Assembly: GCA_015501055.1 (NCBI GenBank)
Contig: JADNYV010000026.1
Coordinates: forward strand, 62,001 to 126,000
Direction: 5' to 3'
Source: Mucidula mucida
Lineage: Eukaryota; Basidiomycota; Agaricomycetes; Agaricales; Physalacriaceae
DNA length: 64,000 nucleotides
Shown piece after piece: positions 45,101 to 56,629 of the stretch (within the stretch, counting starts at the first letter, position 1; each line of letters opens with the position of its first letter). The position numbers were made by a program, and so were the translations under genes. The notes beneath the pieces were generated by a model, which searched no databases, was not told the DNA's origin, and saw only the letters and a program-made list of their open reading frames with translations.

Positions 45101-45229
45101 ATGAGAGGAAAGAATAAGTGCTACGCCACGGGAGCGATAAGAGGAGAAAACGACCTGCGAAGATGCCGCCCGGCTGACGAGACTGCGGACGAACTCGCCA
45201 TCGCCCATGCGACGTGAAAATTCAGCCAT
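42119..45229 (-). CDS. KHA1: K+/H+ antiporter, CPA2 family (KHA1/KefB-like)
   Basis: Cation/proton antiporter of internal membranes (Golgi in yeast) that balances K+ and pH. The start MAEFSRRMGDGEFVRSLVSR is followed by the exchanger domain: FGRIRQPRVIAEVIGGVILG, TIGLVLFLFLVGLEIDTRLM, AFPVLCRILTELKLL, VLSAGVGNDVVGWVLLAL (the ion-binding acidic pair) and HAIFGAFLAGLVIPHENG. About 12-13 membrane helices run to MFYPSKYR. A cytosolic domain of roughly 500 residues follows, with Ser-rich linkers and USP-like folds (NVIVVTGRSRRM), ending AAATPTN. Short introns throughout; no frame break. Size and order match fungal Kha1. Confidence 0.92.
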
Positions 45230-45494
45230 ATCACCACTGACTGCCAGAGTTGCTGAAAGGACGCGGAAAGTCTTGGATGGCAGAATGTGAAATGCAGTCT
45301 GGACTTTATAGTACCAAATGCCAGGGTCCCCTCAATGATCGGTCATGTCAGACAGGAGTAACATTCCTTATTTTGCGCTCGACCGAGATCAGTGCATCAA
45401 CGATCAGGAGCCATGGCTGCGTGATGCACTCATGCTGAATGCAGTGAAGATACTACAATACACAGAGAAAACTAGGAGATTACAAGAAGAGAAA

Positions 45495-46150
45495 CTATGA
45501 GTCAGAACTACATCCACGGCAACCTGCAGCGGCAATCAGCGCCAAGAATCTCCAGAGCGCCACACATAACTTACCACAATGGACACATTCCACTACAGTG
45601 CCAGACCGCACCTGAGCTTTCGGAACTCGACATATACAAGTGGATCCCTGATAATTCATATCCTAGCACAAAGGAGTGAGTCAGGCGTTATTAATGCTGA
45701 TAAAGGGGACAGAATTACCCTTGTCTGGATACACCGTATGCAGCAGAGCTTTTCGTAACCAGTCTTCTTCCACTTGGCAATCAAGCTGAACGGCATCAGC
45801 AATGCAGTACAGGTTGCAATAGACGGTAACCTACTTTGCGTCGGCGTATCCCTCCTTCAACAACCAGTCGTACAGCTCCTTGGAGATGGCCTCACGTTTG
45901 TAGTAAAGCTCGTAGATGTATCGCGACCGCGTGTGTGATATCCGCATAATGGGCCACAGAGACTCAGCCCGTCGCTTTCCTTCGTGAGTCTCGTTTTCGG
46001 CGTCGCGCATCTTCTTGGCGTAATCATCGAGTATCTGTTGGTCCAGCGAATAAGCTGATTATCTGGAAATCAATGTTTCATACAGACCGCCTCAATTTCC
46101 TCGTAACCCTCTGGCGGCTTTTTCGTCCTCGTGGTCTTGATTTTGGGCAT
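45495..46150 (-). CDS. BUD31: Splicing factor BUD31 / G10 protein
   Basis: Spliceosome component of the NineTeen-related/Bact complex. Exons: [20 protein letters not shown], then [20 protein letters not shown] to [10 protein letters not shown], then [20 protein letters not shown], then [17 protein letters not shown] with [10 protein letters not shown], and finally CRGCSSDS, stop TAG 45497-45495. The C-terminal cysteines (CCIRC, CIC, CVHC, CRGC) form the zinc-binding knuckle conserved from yeast to man. The protein is complete at about 145 residues and free of frame breaks. Missed by ORF length alone because of its five small exons. Confidence 0.92.
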
Positions 46151-46680
46151 AGTCGTGGTTAACAGCAAGCCGCTGTTCGCAAGCGTGCAGCCAAGCACAG
46201 CCATACAGGTACGACCACGTGGTCATCAACAGCTTTTCCACTCCTTTCGTGACACCAAACACCGCCGCACCATTATGATTCAGTGCCCTTGGGATTGCAG
46301 CAGATACCTAAGAATGGACCACGAATCTTATTGCAGTACATCAATCTCCAGCTAAGTGTGGACTTATACCCGGCGATACTCGCTTAGTTGTGATGGCTTG
46401 ACCACATGTACACAGTGATTGTGTTTCCAGCCTTGGTTGGAATGCTAAACGCACTTCTCTGCGTGGTTCATGAGCTTCCATTTTTGGACTGCCAGTTTCC
46501 ATTCTTTGTTCGCCCAATTAAGGCGTTAACAAAGACAGTGGCAACGTGACAGGTGAACAAAGGCCAGCGAAGCCGCTGCATTGAGAATTTTGTGGCCTGC
46601 TTACTCTTCTACCGCCATTATGTCGTTGCACGGCGGTAAGTGATTCATTACACTTTCACCAAGTTCTGAATCTCACATAT
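46151..46680. other. Intergenic
   Basis: 5' flanks of BUD31 and the F-box gene (divergent). No gene. Confidence 0.5.
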
Positions 46681-48063
46681 ATGGCAGAAACCGAGCGTGC
46701 CATAACTCGCGTCCCATATGAGATTTGGTCTATTATTTTCGAGATTTGCTCCCGCACAGACCTCACTCCCAGAGCGGCTCTTTGTCTTGCAGCTGTGTGC
46801 TCCAGGTGGCGTAGAATTGCCCTCGCGAATCCCCACATCTGGTCCACCCTCGTCGTCGAGCCCTCTATTGATCTTTTCATAGACGGCACCACCGAAGATG
46901 CTGCAGAAGCGGAAAGCTACAGAGTAACATTGTATGCCGAACGATCTCAGCCACTCTTGTTGTCTATCTATCTTCGAGATCAGTACCGACATTTAAGATC
47001 ATCGCCGCCACCGTCACGGTCGTCGTCGAGACACCGGGTGTCTTTCTCCATGCAAAGGATGGTGAATGCCTTGCATGTTTGCATGCCTCGCTGCATATAC
47101 CTCAACATCCAGTCCAAGCTTTTCTCGGATGTTAACATAACGGCGCCTTTACTCAGTGGCCAAGCGACCTTATCGCAATTGGAGACTTTGGTCGTACACG
47201 ACACATTGCCTCGGTCACTCTCACTCTACCGAATGGGAGTCTATTTTTGCATGAAGACTGCACACATCGTAGCCCCAAAGCTGCGCAATCTCACCGTACC
47301 CAATGTGCCGCATCTCTCACCAGACCATATTGCTCCTCATCTCCTTCGTAATATCCGGAAGCTTACTGTTGAAACCTTTGAAGCTGGTTTCGTACGCGAT
47401 ATAACCCAGTTCGAGGGACTCGAATGTCTTTCTCTTCGCGTAGGTCGTGACGATGGAGAAGTGCGCTTCACGCGACCCACACAGTCACTGGCGTTGCCTT
47501 CCCTACAGATTGCCTTTGACGAGTACCACAATTCATGTAACAATACGTGGAGATATTTCTCTTGTATCCGCTTTCAGGACCTAGAAAGCCTAACGCTGGA
47601 ATATGTTGGGAGTATCATACGTATGCCATTCACCCCAAGCGATCATGGATTCCTCACGGGCGCTTCTCTCGCCAGTATGTCGTCCTTGAGGACACTCGCC
47701 ATCCACCTCGTTCCGCTTCGTCCCTCTGATCTTATGAATATCCTGCGGGCTCTTCCTCGACTTGCGCTCTTGGACCTTTCGGAAACCCCGTGCGACACAC
47801 TACCCGTGTACCAAATGATCTCACCAGGTCTGATCAACCAGTTGCGAGACACTCAACTGCTTCCAATGCTGGAAACATTGAAGCTTATTTGGTTTCATGA
47901 CATTGATGAGGTGGCGTTGATGGATATGATTGAGAGCAGAGGGTTTGAAGGAATCGCAATCGGTTTTGAAAAACCGTACCAGAACCTTTCAGAGAATACT
48001 CATCATCGATTAAGAACCATGCGCGGGGCGGGAGTGAAATTAGTTGGGTATGAATCGCGTTGA
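46681..48063 (+). CDS. F-box protein, 460 residues
   Basis: Single intact exon. The N-terminal F-box-like motif is ITRVPYEIWSIIFEICSRTD followed by CLAAVCSRWRRIALANPHIW, the standard mushroom form. The rest is Leu-rich, with segments such as LPRLALLDLSETPCDTLPVY resembling degenerate leucine-rich repeats. Presumed SCF ubiquitin-ligase adaptor with unknown target. Confidence 0.84.
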   Translation: MAETERAITRVPYEIWSIIFEICSRTDLTPRAALCLAAVCSRWRRIALANPHIWSTLVVEPSIDLFIDGTTEDAAEAESYRVTLYAERSQPLLLSIYLRDQYRHLRSSPPPSRSSSRHRVSFSMQRMVNALHVCMPRCIYLNIQSKLFSDVNITAPLLSGQATLSQLETLVVHDTLPRSLSLYRMGVYFCMKTAHIVAPKLRNLTVPNVPHLSPDHIAPHLLRNIRKLTVETFEAGFVRDITQFEGLECLSLRVGRDDGEVRFTRPTQSLALPSLQIAFDEYHNSCNNTWRYFSCIRFQDLESLTLEYVGSIIRMPFTPSDHGFLTGASLASMSSLRTLAIHLVPLRPSDLMNILRALPRLALLDLSETPCDTLPVYQMISPGLINQLRDTQLLPMLETLKLIWFHDIDEVALMDMIESRGFEGIAIGFEKPYQNLSENTHHRLRTMRGAGVKLVGYESR

Positions 48064-48260
48064 GATGATGCTTGGAATTGCTCGTCTAAACAATTGGTTG
48101 ATATTAACCAACAATATGATACTGTAGTAGAATCTTGAATTACAAACGGTTTGGCGCGAAGCACACATTGATGGCATTTCGAGTGCCGGCGGCATTGACG
48201 ATCAAACCAACAGCTGGAACTTGACCAAAACCACCATCACCCAGCTACTGCTCTTTTCTC

Positions 48261-49568
48261 ATGGCCCCAAAGCGTAATAATGCCAGACAGTACGTTGGAA
48301 GTGAACCATCCGACGTCTCCGAAAACGAAAACGAACCGACCATCGAAAGTGAAGAGGAGGACTCTCCCGAAGAGGAAGAAGTCGATGAGCCAGAACCAGA
48401 GGAAGGAGACGAGGAGGAAGGCACTACGCGACCACGTGTAAAAATTCTCCCGTATGAGAGGGAGGCACAATCTGTACACTTTTTATGTCTTTGCCCTGTT
48501 AGTTATTGAACTCTTATAACAGGACATGGATCTTGAAGAAGAGGATGTCGACGACGACGAACTTAGCAACGAATCGTCCTCACAAGCCCAGCCGACTGGA
48601 TCGCGTCTCAAAATTAAACTAAAGCTCCCGGTGGTGCCAGCGAGCTCGACGTCCAACACTGCAACACCGGTGCCAGAAGAATATCGACAGGTCAATCCTT
48701 CAAAACGGTCTTCTGGGCGGACACGGCGCGTTGTGGCTGGTAACCCATTCAATCCATCAATGAAATAATCTAAACTTGTTCTTCAGCATACCTTGAAAGC
48801 TCTGAAGATGAAGTCTCCGATGATGACATGTCAATTTCTGAAGCAGAATCCGCTCAAGCAAGCCCCAACAAACGTCTCACAAGCAGGCAGGCCGCGCTTG
48901 CGAATGTGGTTGAACCGCCTTCCCATGTCTCTCTGAGTACGCGCATCAACCCCCAAGCGGCTCAACATGCTTACGCTCAGATAGCTGGCGATATGACCGC
49001 AGGAAGAAGCAGTCGAAAGAAACAGCTCAACGAAACAGAATTGGCCCTTCGTCGTGAGGAAACCGCGCGGAAACGCAAAAACATGACTGAAAAGAAACTT
49101 CAAGACGAAAAGGTACGCCTTTTCTTTGTTTTTGAGAGATTTTTGCCTGACGGTAGATAGGCCGAAACCATCAATCGTTTGCTAAAGAAGCAATCGCGTC
49201 CTCGCGCAAAGCACGGTGGGAATATTCCGACCCCAAGGGCAGACGCGTCAAAAGCCGACAGCGGAGAGGAAGAAATGGACGTCGACGAAGCACCGTCTTC
49301 ATGCCCGGAACCGGAGGTCCCCACGATGTATCGTTGGGTATCCACGTCGCGGCCACCCAAGGACGGCATGGACGTCGAGGGGAAGATGTCGCTGGCATTC
49401 GCCATTCCTCCAAGTTTGCTATCTGAGATCCCTCCGCCGCCTGTCATCAAACAAAAGCCACTCTGCGCGGTCGAAGGGTGTGGTAGCGAGCGAAAGTACA
49501 GACTGGTCCGCGATTGGGAACGGGGCGCATGTGGCATGAGCCATTTGAAGATGCTGGAAGCTTCATAA
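48261..49568 (+). CDS. IES2: INO80 complex subunit IES2 (PAPA-1 / INO80B)
   Basis: Nuclear subunit of the INO80 chromatin remodeller. The N-terminal half is acidic and disordered (EEEDSPEEEEVDEPEPEEGD). SRLKIKLKLPVVPAS is the short conserved motif of the family. The PAPA-1-like region follows: RKKQLNETELALRREETARK with KNMTEKKLQDEK and AETINRLLKKQS. The C-terminus has the zf-HIT-like CAVEGCGSERKYRLVRD with GACGMSHLKML. Introns at about 48467-48522, 48739-48785 and 49112-49160. Intact; about 370 residues. Confidence 0.85.
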
Positions 49569-50046
49569 CGGACTTTTGATGGAGCCATGGCGGGAGTGTG
49601 TTCCTTGACTTCATATTGTTACATCCTTCCTGTCAGCTTGGCATAAGACTCATACATTCCCAAGGCCACGACGCAAACTCATTTCCGTTGAGCCATCTTT
49701 CCTGATGTACTTCACTATACTCTATGTTATCCTGGATTACTACTGTCTATGGTCAAGACATCTCTGACTGGACTGCTGTAGTGGACGTGAGTGGCGCGAA
49801 GAGAAATTTTCAGTCTGTAAGCGTTAAGACGAGACACCGCTTCATGTATGCATACCTTTATGATCGTAGTAAGGATATTAGGAGCACCTACTTTTAACAA
49901 GCATTTGAGGCAGCATCCAATTCTTGTCGTGCATATCCACCCAACATGCACCACACAACACTCTCAAACCAAACTATCCAAATTATACTATACTGCAGGT
50001 CTAAAATTACACTCTCAGTCTATACACTCACCTCTTCACTCTGACT
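49569..50046. other. Convergent intergenic stretch
   Basis: 3' flanks of IES2 and SEC18. CA- and CT-rich near 49970-50040. No gene. Confidence 0.5.
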
Positions 50047-53000
50047 CTACATCCCCAACCCCATCAACCCACCCATCAACCGCTCCGCCACACTCTCCGG
50101 CTCCTGCCTCGCCATCTCAATAACACTCAACAACTTCTTAATACCTATATGCAACTTCGACGACGTCTCGTCCTCCGCGCGCGGCGCAAACCCTGCGTCC
50201 TCCAGCATCCGCATCGCCCTCCGTCGCTCATCAGAGCTAGGGAACAACTCCACTTCCCGTAGGACGTATTCCAGAGACTTGAGGTTGGATATGGGCGGTA
50301 CCCGCAACTCCGAGTCGAACGTCTCGGAGAGGCCGAGCTCGGTGAGGATGCCCCGCGAGGATGTCGTGGCCATGACGAGGAGGCGGCGACCCTGTAATGA
50401 AAGTATGAGCTACATATCACACATTCCAATGTGCGAGTAATATTCACCTTTGGTGGTCGACGAGTCATAAGCACAAGAAGGGCTTGCAAGACAGCGTTGG
50501 AGAACCGAGGTCCTATGGGCGTCCAGTCTTTCCAAACGAGTCAATACGTCTCTTCGCGCACACGTAGTTGAACATACCAAGTAGACGCTCCAGATTGTCC
50601 ACAACGATGAAGCTCAGAGGACTCTTGTAGCTGTCCGCGAAAATTTTGGTTATGGCAGACACCTTGGCCGATTCGGTGAAGCCGACCATGTTGTCGGGGG
50701 AGATCAACTTGATGAAAGGGAACTCTGATACTTGCGCAATGGACGCAGCGAGGGCAGTCTTTCCTGAACCAGTGGGGCCATGCAGCAAGACGCTGACGAG
50801 CGGCGTTCGCGTCGACGTTCGGACCTGTTCAATGAACAGTTGTCCCGTGTGTAATATTTCCTGGAATACTGTCAACATCCAGATGCCAACAAAAAAAAAT
50901 GAGTGACATACTTCAACACCGCCATCAAAGTGAATGATACCGTTCTGAATGACTTGCTGCAGTTCCTCTTCAGAAACACCAAACGCCGGGTGCACCTCGT
51001 CAAGCGCATGCATGAAATCGTCCCGGTTCACCCTCAAGTTCTCCACATCATCACCGATGCCTGCCATAGTACCCACTTTCACATGTCGGTTGAACGCAAA
51101 ACTCGTCGCGCTCTTGATCAGACCGCCAATTTCCGCTCCGGAAAAGTTCTTCGTCACTGCCGCTAGTTCGGCAAGGTCAACGTCAGAGTCCATGACGCCG
51201 TTGGTCCGCATCTTGCTCGTATGAATGTTGAGAATCTGGAAACGACCCTTCTCGTCGGGGAGGGAAATCTCCATGTGCACTTCAAGACGACCAGGACGAA
51301 GGAGAGCCTCGTCAATCATGTCTTTCCGGTTTGTCATACCAATGATGAGGATGTTGTTGAGCTGGTCGACACCATCCATCTAGACGCAGGGTAAATGAGG
51401 AGGGGCGCAAAATTCCAACGTAGAACCTACCTTGGAGAGCAGCTGGTTGACGACCGTGTCACCAACACCGGTCCCACTATTCGTAGAGCCACGCTGCTTG
51501 AAGATGGCATCCAATTCATCAAAGATAATGATGTGGAGATCACTCTCATCACCCTTCTCTTTGTACTACGAAAAGCCGTGTCAATAAACGCCACGAAGGA
51601 TCTTCAAGTGAATCACCTCTTTCTCGGCATCGGCGAATAGCTTTCGAATGTTCTCTTCCGAAGCACCGACAAACTTGCTGAGAATTTCGGGACCGTTAAC
51701 GATCTTGGGCTCCCGCGCGTTCAACATTTTCCAATTTGACGCGCAATAAGAGTCTTTCCCGTTCCCGGAGGACCGTGAAGTAGAATACCTAGGAAGAATC
51801 AATACAAAGTCATACTTCAGAAATATTGCGTACCCTTGACGTGCTCGATACCAAGTTTCTCCACGAGCGCTGGCGGGAAAACGCGCGAAGCAAACGCGCG
51901 ACGGAAGATTTCGCTGAACTCTGTGTCGAGACCACCGATGCCCATGTCCTGGAACTTAAAATTGGGTGCAAGGATCGCGTTCGAGCGCGCCTTTTTGGTG
52001 CTTGACTTGATATTGACGGGATTTGTGGCGCCTTTCATGATATTGAAGTCGGTTTTTAAGCTCTTCCCATAGTCCGCGACGATGCCATAGCTCGTCGCTG
52101 CATTGAAGTTGGCTTGCTGTTGTTGACCGTCTGTCAACTCGACTGCGGATACGCCAGTTATCTGGCCCTTGAACTTGACACTTGCAAAGTCAAATGCGAT
52201 GATCGCGTCCTGGGCCAAGACTGCGCCGACGAGGCGGTCGCGGAGGTGGAGTTCAATCTGCTCTGCGTCATACTGCCTGGAGGGATCTCCTGATCGACCG
52301 TTAAAACTGACTTCAACGTCGACAGACTGCAGATACGGTAGCGAGCCCAGAAGCTCGACATTGACGTGATCACCCTCTTTGGACAGTTGCATCCACGCGC
52401 GTTGTGCAGCGCCAGCGCCGACACAGCCACGCGGTAGGGTGTTGGTGTTGTCGTGTCTGCAACAGCGTTCAGTGAATGACGTGATCACAGGACTCCAGTG
52501 TGCCGCCCACGACATGATTCAGCACGCGCCCAAGGCCACGAATCAGCCGAATACCAGTCACCCACTGTTCCAAAACGTGGAAAGTTGGAATGCCCCATAA
52601 ACGAACACACAATTGACGACAGAAAGTGTCGAAAGCAATTCATTTGATTGAACATCTCAAGCGGCATGTCGGGGTCCTGATAAATCTGAATAACTCACAG
52701 AACCGATATGGGGAACTTGCCGCCCTGCCTCGTCCTGACGAGTACATGCTGGTCTGCGGCAAAATCTGAAGGATTCACGACAAGGCGGTTCTTCAGTGCT
52801 AGTGTTTCGTTGGGGGCGCTCACGACTTCAAAACTATTTCGTGTATGAGAATCAGCAAGTAGCAAGCGGTAATCACGTACGAGCCTGAAGTAGGCGGCGG
52901 CGGTCGTCGGGCATCGTTCCGTTTCTCGAATAAAGCGCCAGATGGGTCGTTGTAACCGTTCGGCGGGGTGTTGTACTGCATAGACTGCGGCTGCCTCATT

Positions 53001-53101
53001 GCGCCTCTAGGCGGTAATCCTGGGGTTGGGCCGTCGGGAACGCGGCTGTACGGAGACGATGAGCGCGGTGCTGGGTTGGATCGTCCGCCAAAGAAGCTCA
53101 T
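50047..53101 (-). CDS. SEC18: Vesicle fusion ATPase SEC18 / NSF
   Basis: Hexameric AAA+ ATPase that takes apart SNARE complexes after membrane fusion. A disordered Pro-rich head ([20 protein letters not shown]) is followed by the N-domain ([20 protein letters not shown]). The D1 ATPase has [23 protein letters not shown] and [14 protein letters not shown]2 has [16 protein letters not shown] and [12 protein letters not shown]. The tail ends MGGLMGLGM. About ten introns. One break: right after D1 Walker A the run AAAA (plus TTTT, 51727-51730) should be five A for [10 protein letters not shown] to follow in frame. SEC18 is essential and normally single-copy, so this is best read as a one-base assembly error. 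Confidence 0.92.
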
Positions 53102-53218
53102 GGATGAAGGAGATAGTCGTCGTGGATGGTCGTGGTCAATGTGATGCAGTGTAAGTTAAGGTTAGGGTTTAGCGGCTCCTGTTTTTGGAAATGCGCTAAG
53201 CCCTTTCGTATTTCTTCC
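53102..53218. promoter_or_regulatory. Compact divergent promoter with a telo-box
   Basis: Only 117 bases separate the SEC18 and STIMATE-like ATGs. The gap contains TTAGGGTTTA (53162-53171), whose complement TAAACCCTAA is a telo-box (AAACCCTAA), bound by Myb-type telobox factors in yeasts and plants. Function here is inference. Confidence 0.4.
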
Positions 53219-54661
53219 ATGTCGGCCACGGACAATGAGCCTACGCGGACGGGCGGCGGCATGGGGGGCCTCCTCGACGACTATCCCGACGTTGACAAGC
53301 ATTCTTGTCAACTATTGGGCCCGACTGCCCTCGTCAGTTATCCCCTCGATAATCCACCGTTTCCTTATAGGCTTTTCCTAGATTGTTCAAGGACTCATGG
53401 GCATCTTCGTCATACTCTCCCTTGTATACAAGCGTCACAGAGAAACTGTTAAACGTCCGTGGCGAATCTGGTATGGACCCCAATCGACTTGAACACCACT
53501 CTGTTGACAATGCCTCCAGGCTGTTTGATGTATCTAAACAGGTTATCGGCCAGATGTTCGTACACGGTGTCAATGTCCTTGTATCAGATCTCGTCTCTCA
53601 GCACTCGGACGAGAACGCATGCGTCTTCTACTTTTTCAACATCCTAGTCGACACCACCCTTGGCGTTGCCTTGTTATACATCATTCTCCACCTCCTCACC
53701 TACCTCTTCGCCGAAAAGTTTCAGTTGATTGGATTTGAATCTGGTGTATATGGGAAACCTCCGTCCATGGTCTTCTGGGGCAAGCAGGCGGCACTGTATG
53801 TCGTCGCTTTAACAACCATGAAGCTCTCGTTCTTGCTCTTCTGCCGTCTTCCCTGGCCTGTTCGTTATCGGCGCATGGCTGCTGAGTTGGACTCAGACTG
53901 GGGAAGGAGACGCGCTTCAAGTAATTTTGTATGTCTGCGTTCCGTAATCAATGAACTCTGCTAACAATAGGTTTGACAGCACCATGGGCATATTTCCCAT
54001 CGTCATGAACGTGCTTCAGTTCTGGCTCATAGATTCCATCGTCAAAGCGTCAGATCCCTCCACACTCTCCCTCGACACTGATGCACACGACGGCCTCGAC
54101 CGCGAACCTCTTTTCGGCGTTTCCTCTGACGACGAGGATGATGATATCGGTCCCCAACGACACGACATTGAGAACCCCAGACCAGCTTCACCCGAGTACA
54201 ATCACACTCGTTCTCATTCACCCGGAAAGACTTCGGGATCGATAACGCCAATGGCGGTAGAACCCAAGTCGTCTGGGTCTAGCTCCACAGAGCCGGTCGA
54301 GATGCATTCATATCCCCCAAGCCTCTCCAGCAGTATCACCTCGAATTCGTCAACGTCGTCCACGCCTCCGCCTATCCGCGAGGCAAAGCTGATAAAGAAG
54401 AAAAAGACGCCTCCTGCGCCTCTTCATATTCGACGAACAACTCAGCCAGCCGTCAATTCACCTGCGCCTCCTTCTGCCATTAAAATGACAGAGACCAGGC
54501 AAGAGACTAGTTCGGACTGGGATGACTCATGGGGTGACTCTGAGGACTGGGCAGATCGAGTTGGTGAGGAAGACTGGACAGGTCGTCGATTAGAAGAGAA
54601 GAAGGATAGTATACAAGACGTATGGGATTCCCATGAACTTGACAGACATATACATGATTAG
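53219..54661 (+). CDS. STIMATE/TMEM110-type vacuolar membrane protein (yeast YPL162C-like)
   Basis: Multi-pass protein of the family that in animals sits at ER-plasma membrane contacts and in yeast in the vacuole. MSATDNEPTRTGGGMGGLLD is followed by LMGIFVILSLVYKRHRETVK with RPWRIW, then the family core LFDVSKQVIGQMFVHGVNVL with SDLVS, then ACVFYFFNILVDTTLGVALL and PGLFVIGAWLLSWTQTGEGD, and MGIFPIVMNVLQFWLIDSIV. A long disordered acidic/Ser tail ends the protein. Introns at about 53333-53384, 53469-53521 and 53928-53971. At 53843-53845 (CTGCCGTC) the frame shifts; one extra C or two lost bases would explain it. Confidence 0.82.
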
Positions 54662-54826
54662 GGCCTCGGTTTGTATACTACTATACGGTACTTGTAGTAT
54701 CGATTAATGTGCTATGTGAACGCGTGCACGAACCGTGAACTCCCTTATTTGGCAGTGTCATGCTGCAAAGGCCCCTTCTTCTCCACCTCCATCACGACCG
54801 CCACCATCTTTCTGTTCCACGCGATA

Positions 54827-55769
54827 ATGTCGACCATTGAAGCTCACGAAGACGAGCTGACTAGGCCACAACCGTTGCCACGGTCGGCGTCCAACCCCAA
54901 GCCAAAGGGTATCCTGAAAAATGCTCCGCAGGGAACGCACCCAGGGCAGCAGTAAGTGCCTCTCATCCGCCTCAAAGTGGATTATGAACGGTTTTGTAGC
55001 AGTTTACAGTGGGACGAGGCCAATCTAGCGCTAACGGAGATCCAGAAAGACAGCCTCATGAAGATTACGGAGCCCAAGACGCCCTACGTACGCTACAACG
55101 CAGAGACGGACGAAGTCGAGGGTGGTTAGTGCTCAACTCCGTCAAATATTGGCTGGTAATAAAGTGGCTCGTAGAAATTCCCGACTTTGACCTCAATGGC
55201 CGCTTCTACCCCGACTCTCCGACCCGATCGACTCGCTCCATCTCGCCGACCGGCGCAGACACTTCGGGACCGTCCTCGCGCCGTACGTCCATTTCTAGCA
55301 GCGGACGTCCCTCTGCCTCGATCTCGGGGCGATCCACGAGCACGGCGTCGAGCCGCAGCACGAGCTTCAACTTGCCCGACGAGGCGCGTTCGGGAATCCG
55401 CGCCGATGATAGAGATCTTGGCGGGGAAGTCGAGTTTGGCGAAGAGATGGACGAAGAGAGTGAGTTTTCTTTTCCAATACTATAGGTGGAAAATTGACGC
55501 TGGGGCGTTATAGCTGCTGCTAAACATGCTGCCTTTGTGCGTGCAAGGGGCAGGCACTATTCTAATGAGGCCGAAGCTATGAAGGTACTGTGCTCTCTCA
55601 ACCTTATCTTAAAATGTAAACTGACTTTTCGTGTCAGCGTGCTGCCCAGTTGCTAGCAGATGAGGAAGACGAAGAGGGTGGCGACGACGCCATGGATGCT
55701 GAAGATTCGCGAGTTCCACCCCCAGTACCTCCGTTGCCCAAGGTGAACGGCAATGGTCATGGTCCGTAG
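54827..55769 (+). CDS. GLC8: Protein phosphatase inhibitor 2 (IPP-2 / GLC8)
   Basis: Regulator of protein phosphatase 1. KGILKN at residues 27-32 is the conserved PP1-binding box. The family segment [20 protein letters not shown] with [18 protein letters not shown] follows. A Ser/Arg-rich insert ([20 protein letters not shown]) comes next, then [19 protein letters not shown], the helix matching the RKxHYNE motif, and a short acidic tail ending NGNGHGP. Introns at about 54952-54998, 55124-55176, 55459-55513 and 55584-55638. The fungal Ser insert makes it longer than the animal protein. Frame intact. Confidence 0.88.
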
Positions 55770-56629
55770 ATGTCCAACCTGAGGAAAGTATCCTCCAAAG
55801 CCTTGGACTTGTTAATCTGTACCATCTAAGATCCGTATCGTCTTGTACCTTGCTCGAATAATTCACGACAACTGTTGACGTTTTTCATAGTGCGATGCGC
55901 TCTACTTCCTAGAGTTATATGAGCACTCCATGTCAGTCATGATGTCCGATTCTATTACAATACATCAAGCATGTCCGCGTCATGCTCTCTTCACTTGACT
56001 GCTCGTTCTATCATGCCAGCGAGAGAAACCTTCAGATACATCTTCTATCAATGCCATAAACAGTAACGCGTGCTTGTGCTCGTAGAGGGCTATACACTGG
56101 AAGGTAGCTAAATTTGCTATCCCGATCGCGTTGGTCACCCAGTCCTTACGAGACATGTAGTGAATCCGTAGCTTTTGCCTGGCTTCGATTTTATGTTGTA
56201 TGCTCCCGGATGTCAAGAGACTTCCTAAACGCATGCAATTACTTGTGGTGAGCTTTGCGTACGCCTACATGTTTCGAGGTCTTAATGCGAATTAGATAAG
56301 CACGCCAACGTTTATTCGCGTAAACTGTTCGACGAGGAGATGGGGAGCGAGGCGTGTGGCGGGTGGCGTGCTGGGTCAGAGTGCTTTAGTGTTCCGCAAA
56401 AGTGATCTGTGCTACACTATACTACATTCAGCGACGCCAAGGTATATTTCTCGTCACCCACCCGTATTACTGTACCCTCCAAGTCTCATAAAGCCTCAAC
56501 ATCATCAGGCGTACTAAGAAGCTGGCCTCCCACGTGGTCAGAAAGCCTGTCGAGTATTCAGGTGTGCAGACATTGGACAAGGAAAGCCAGTGTTCTCGTC
56601 TGACTCACCTGTAGATCGAATTCTCTCTT
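55770..56629. other. Intergenic
   Basis: A minus-strand 84-residue frame (56234-55980) and short plus frames, none recognised. The plus-strand frame at 56,409 may be upstream sequence of the kinase-like gene. Confidence 0.45.
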
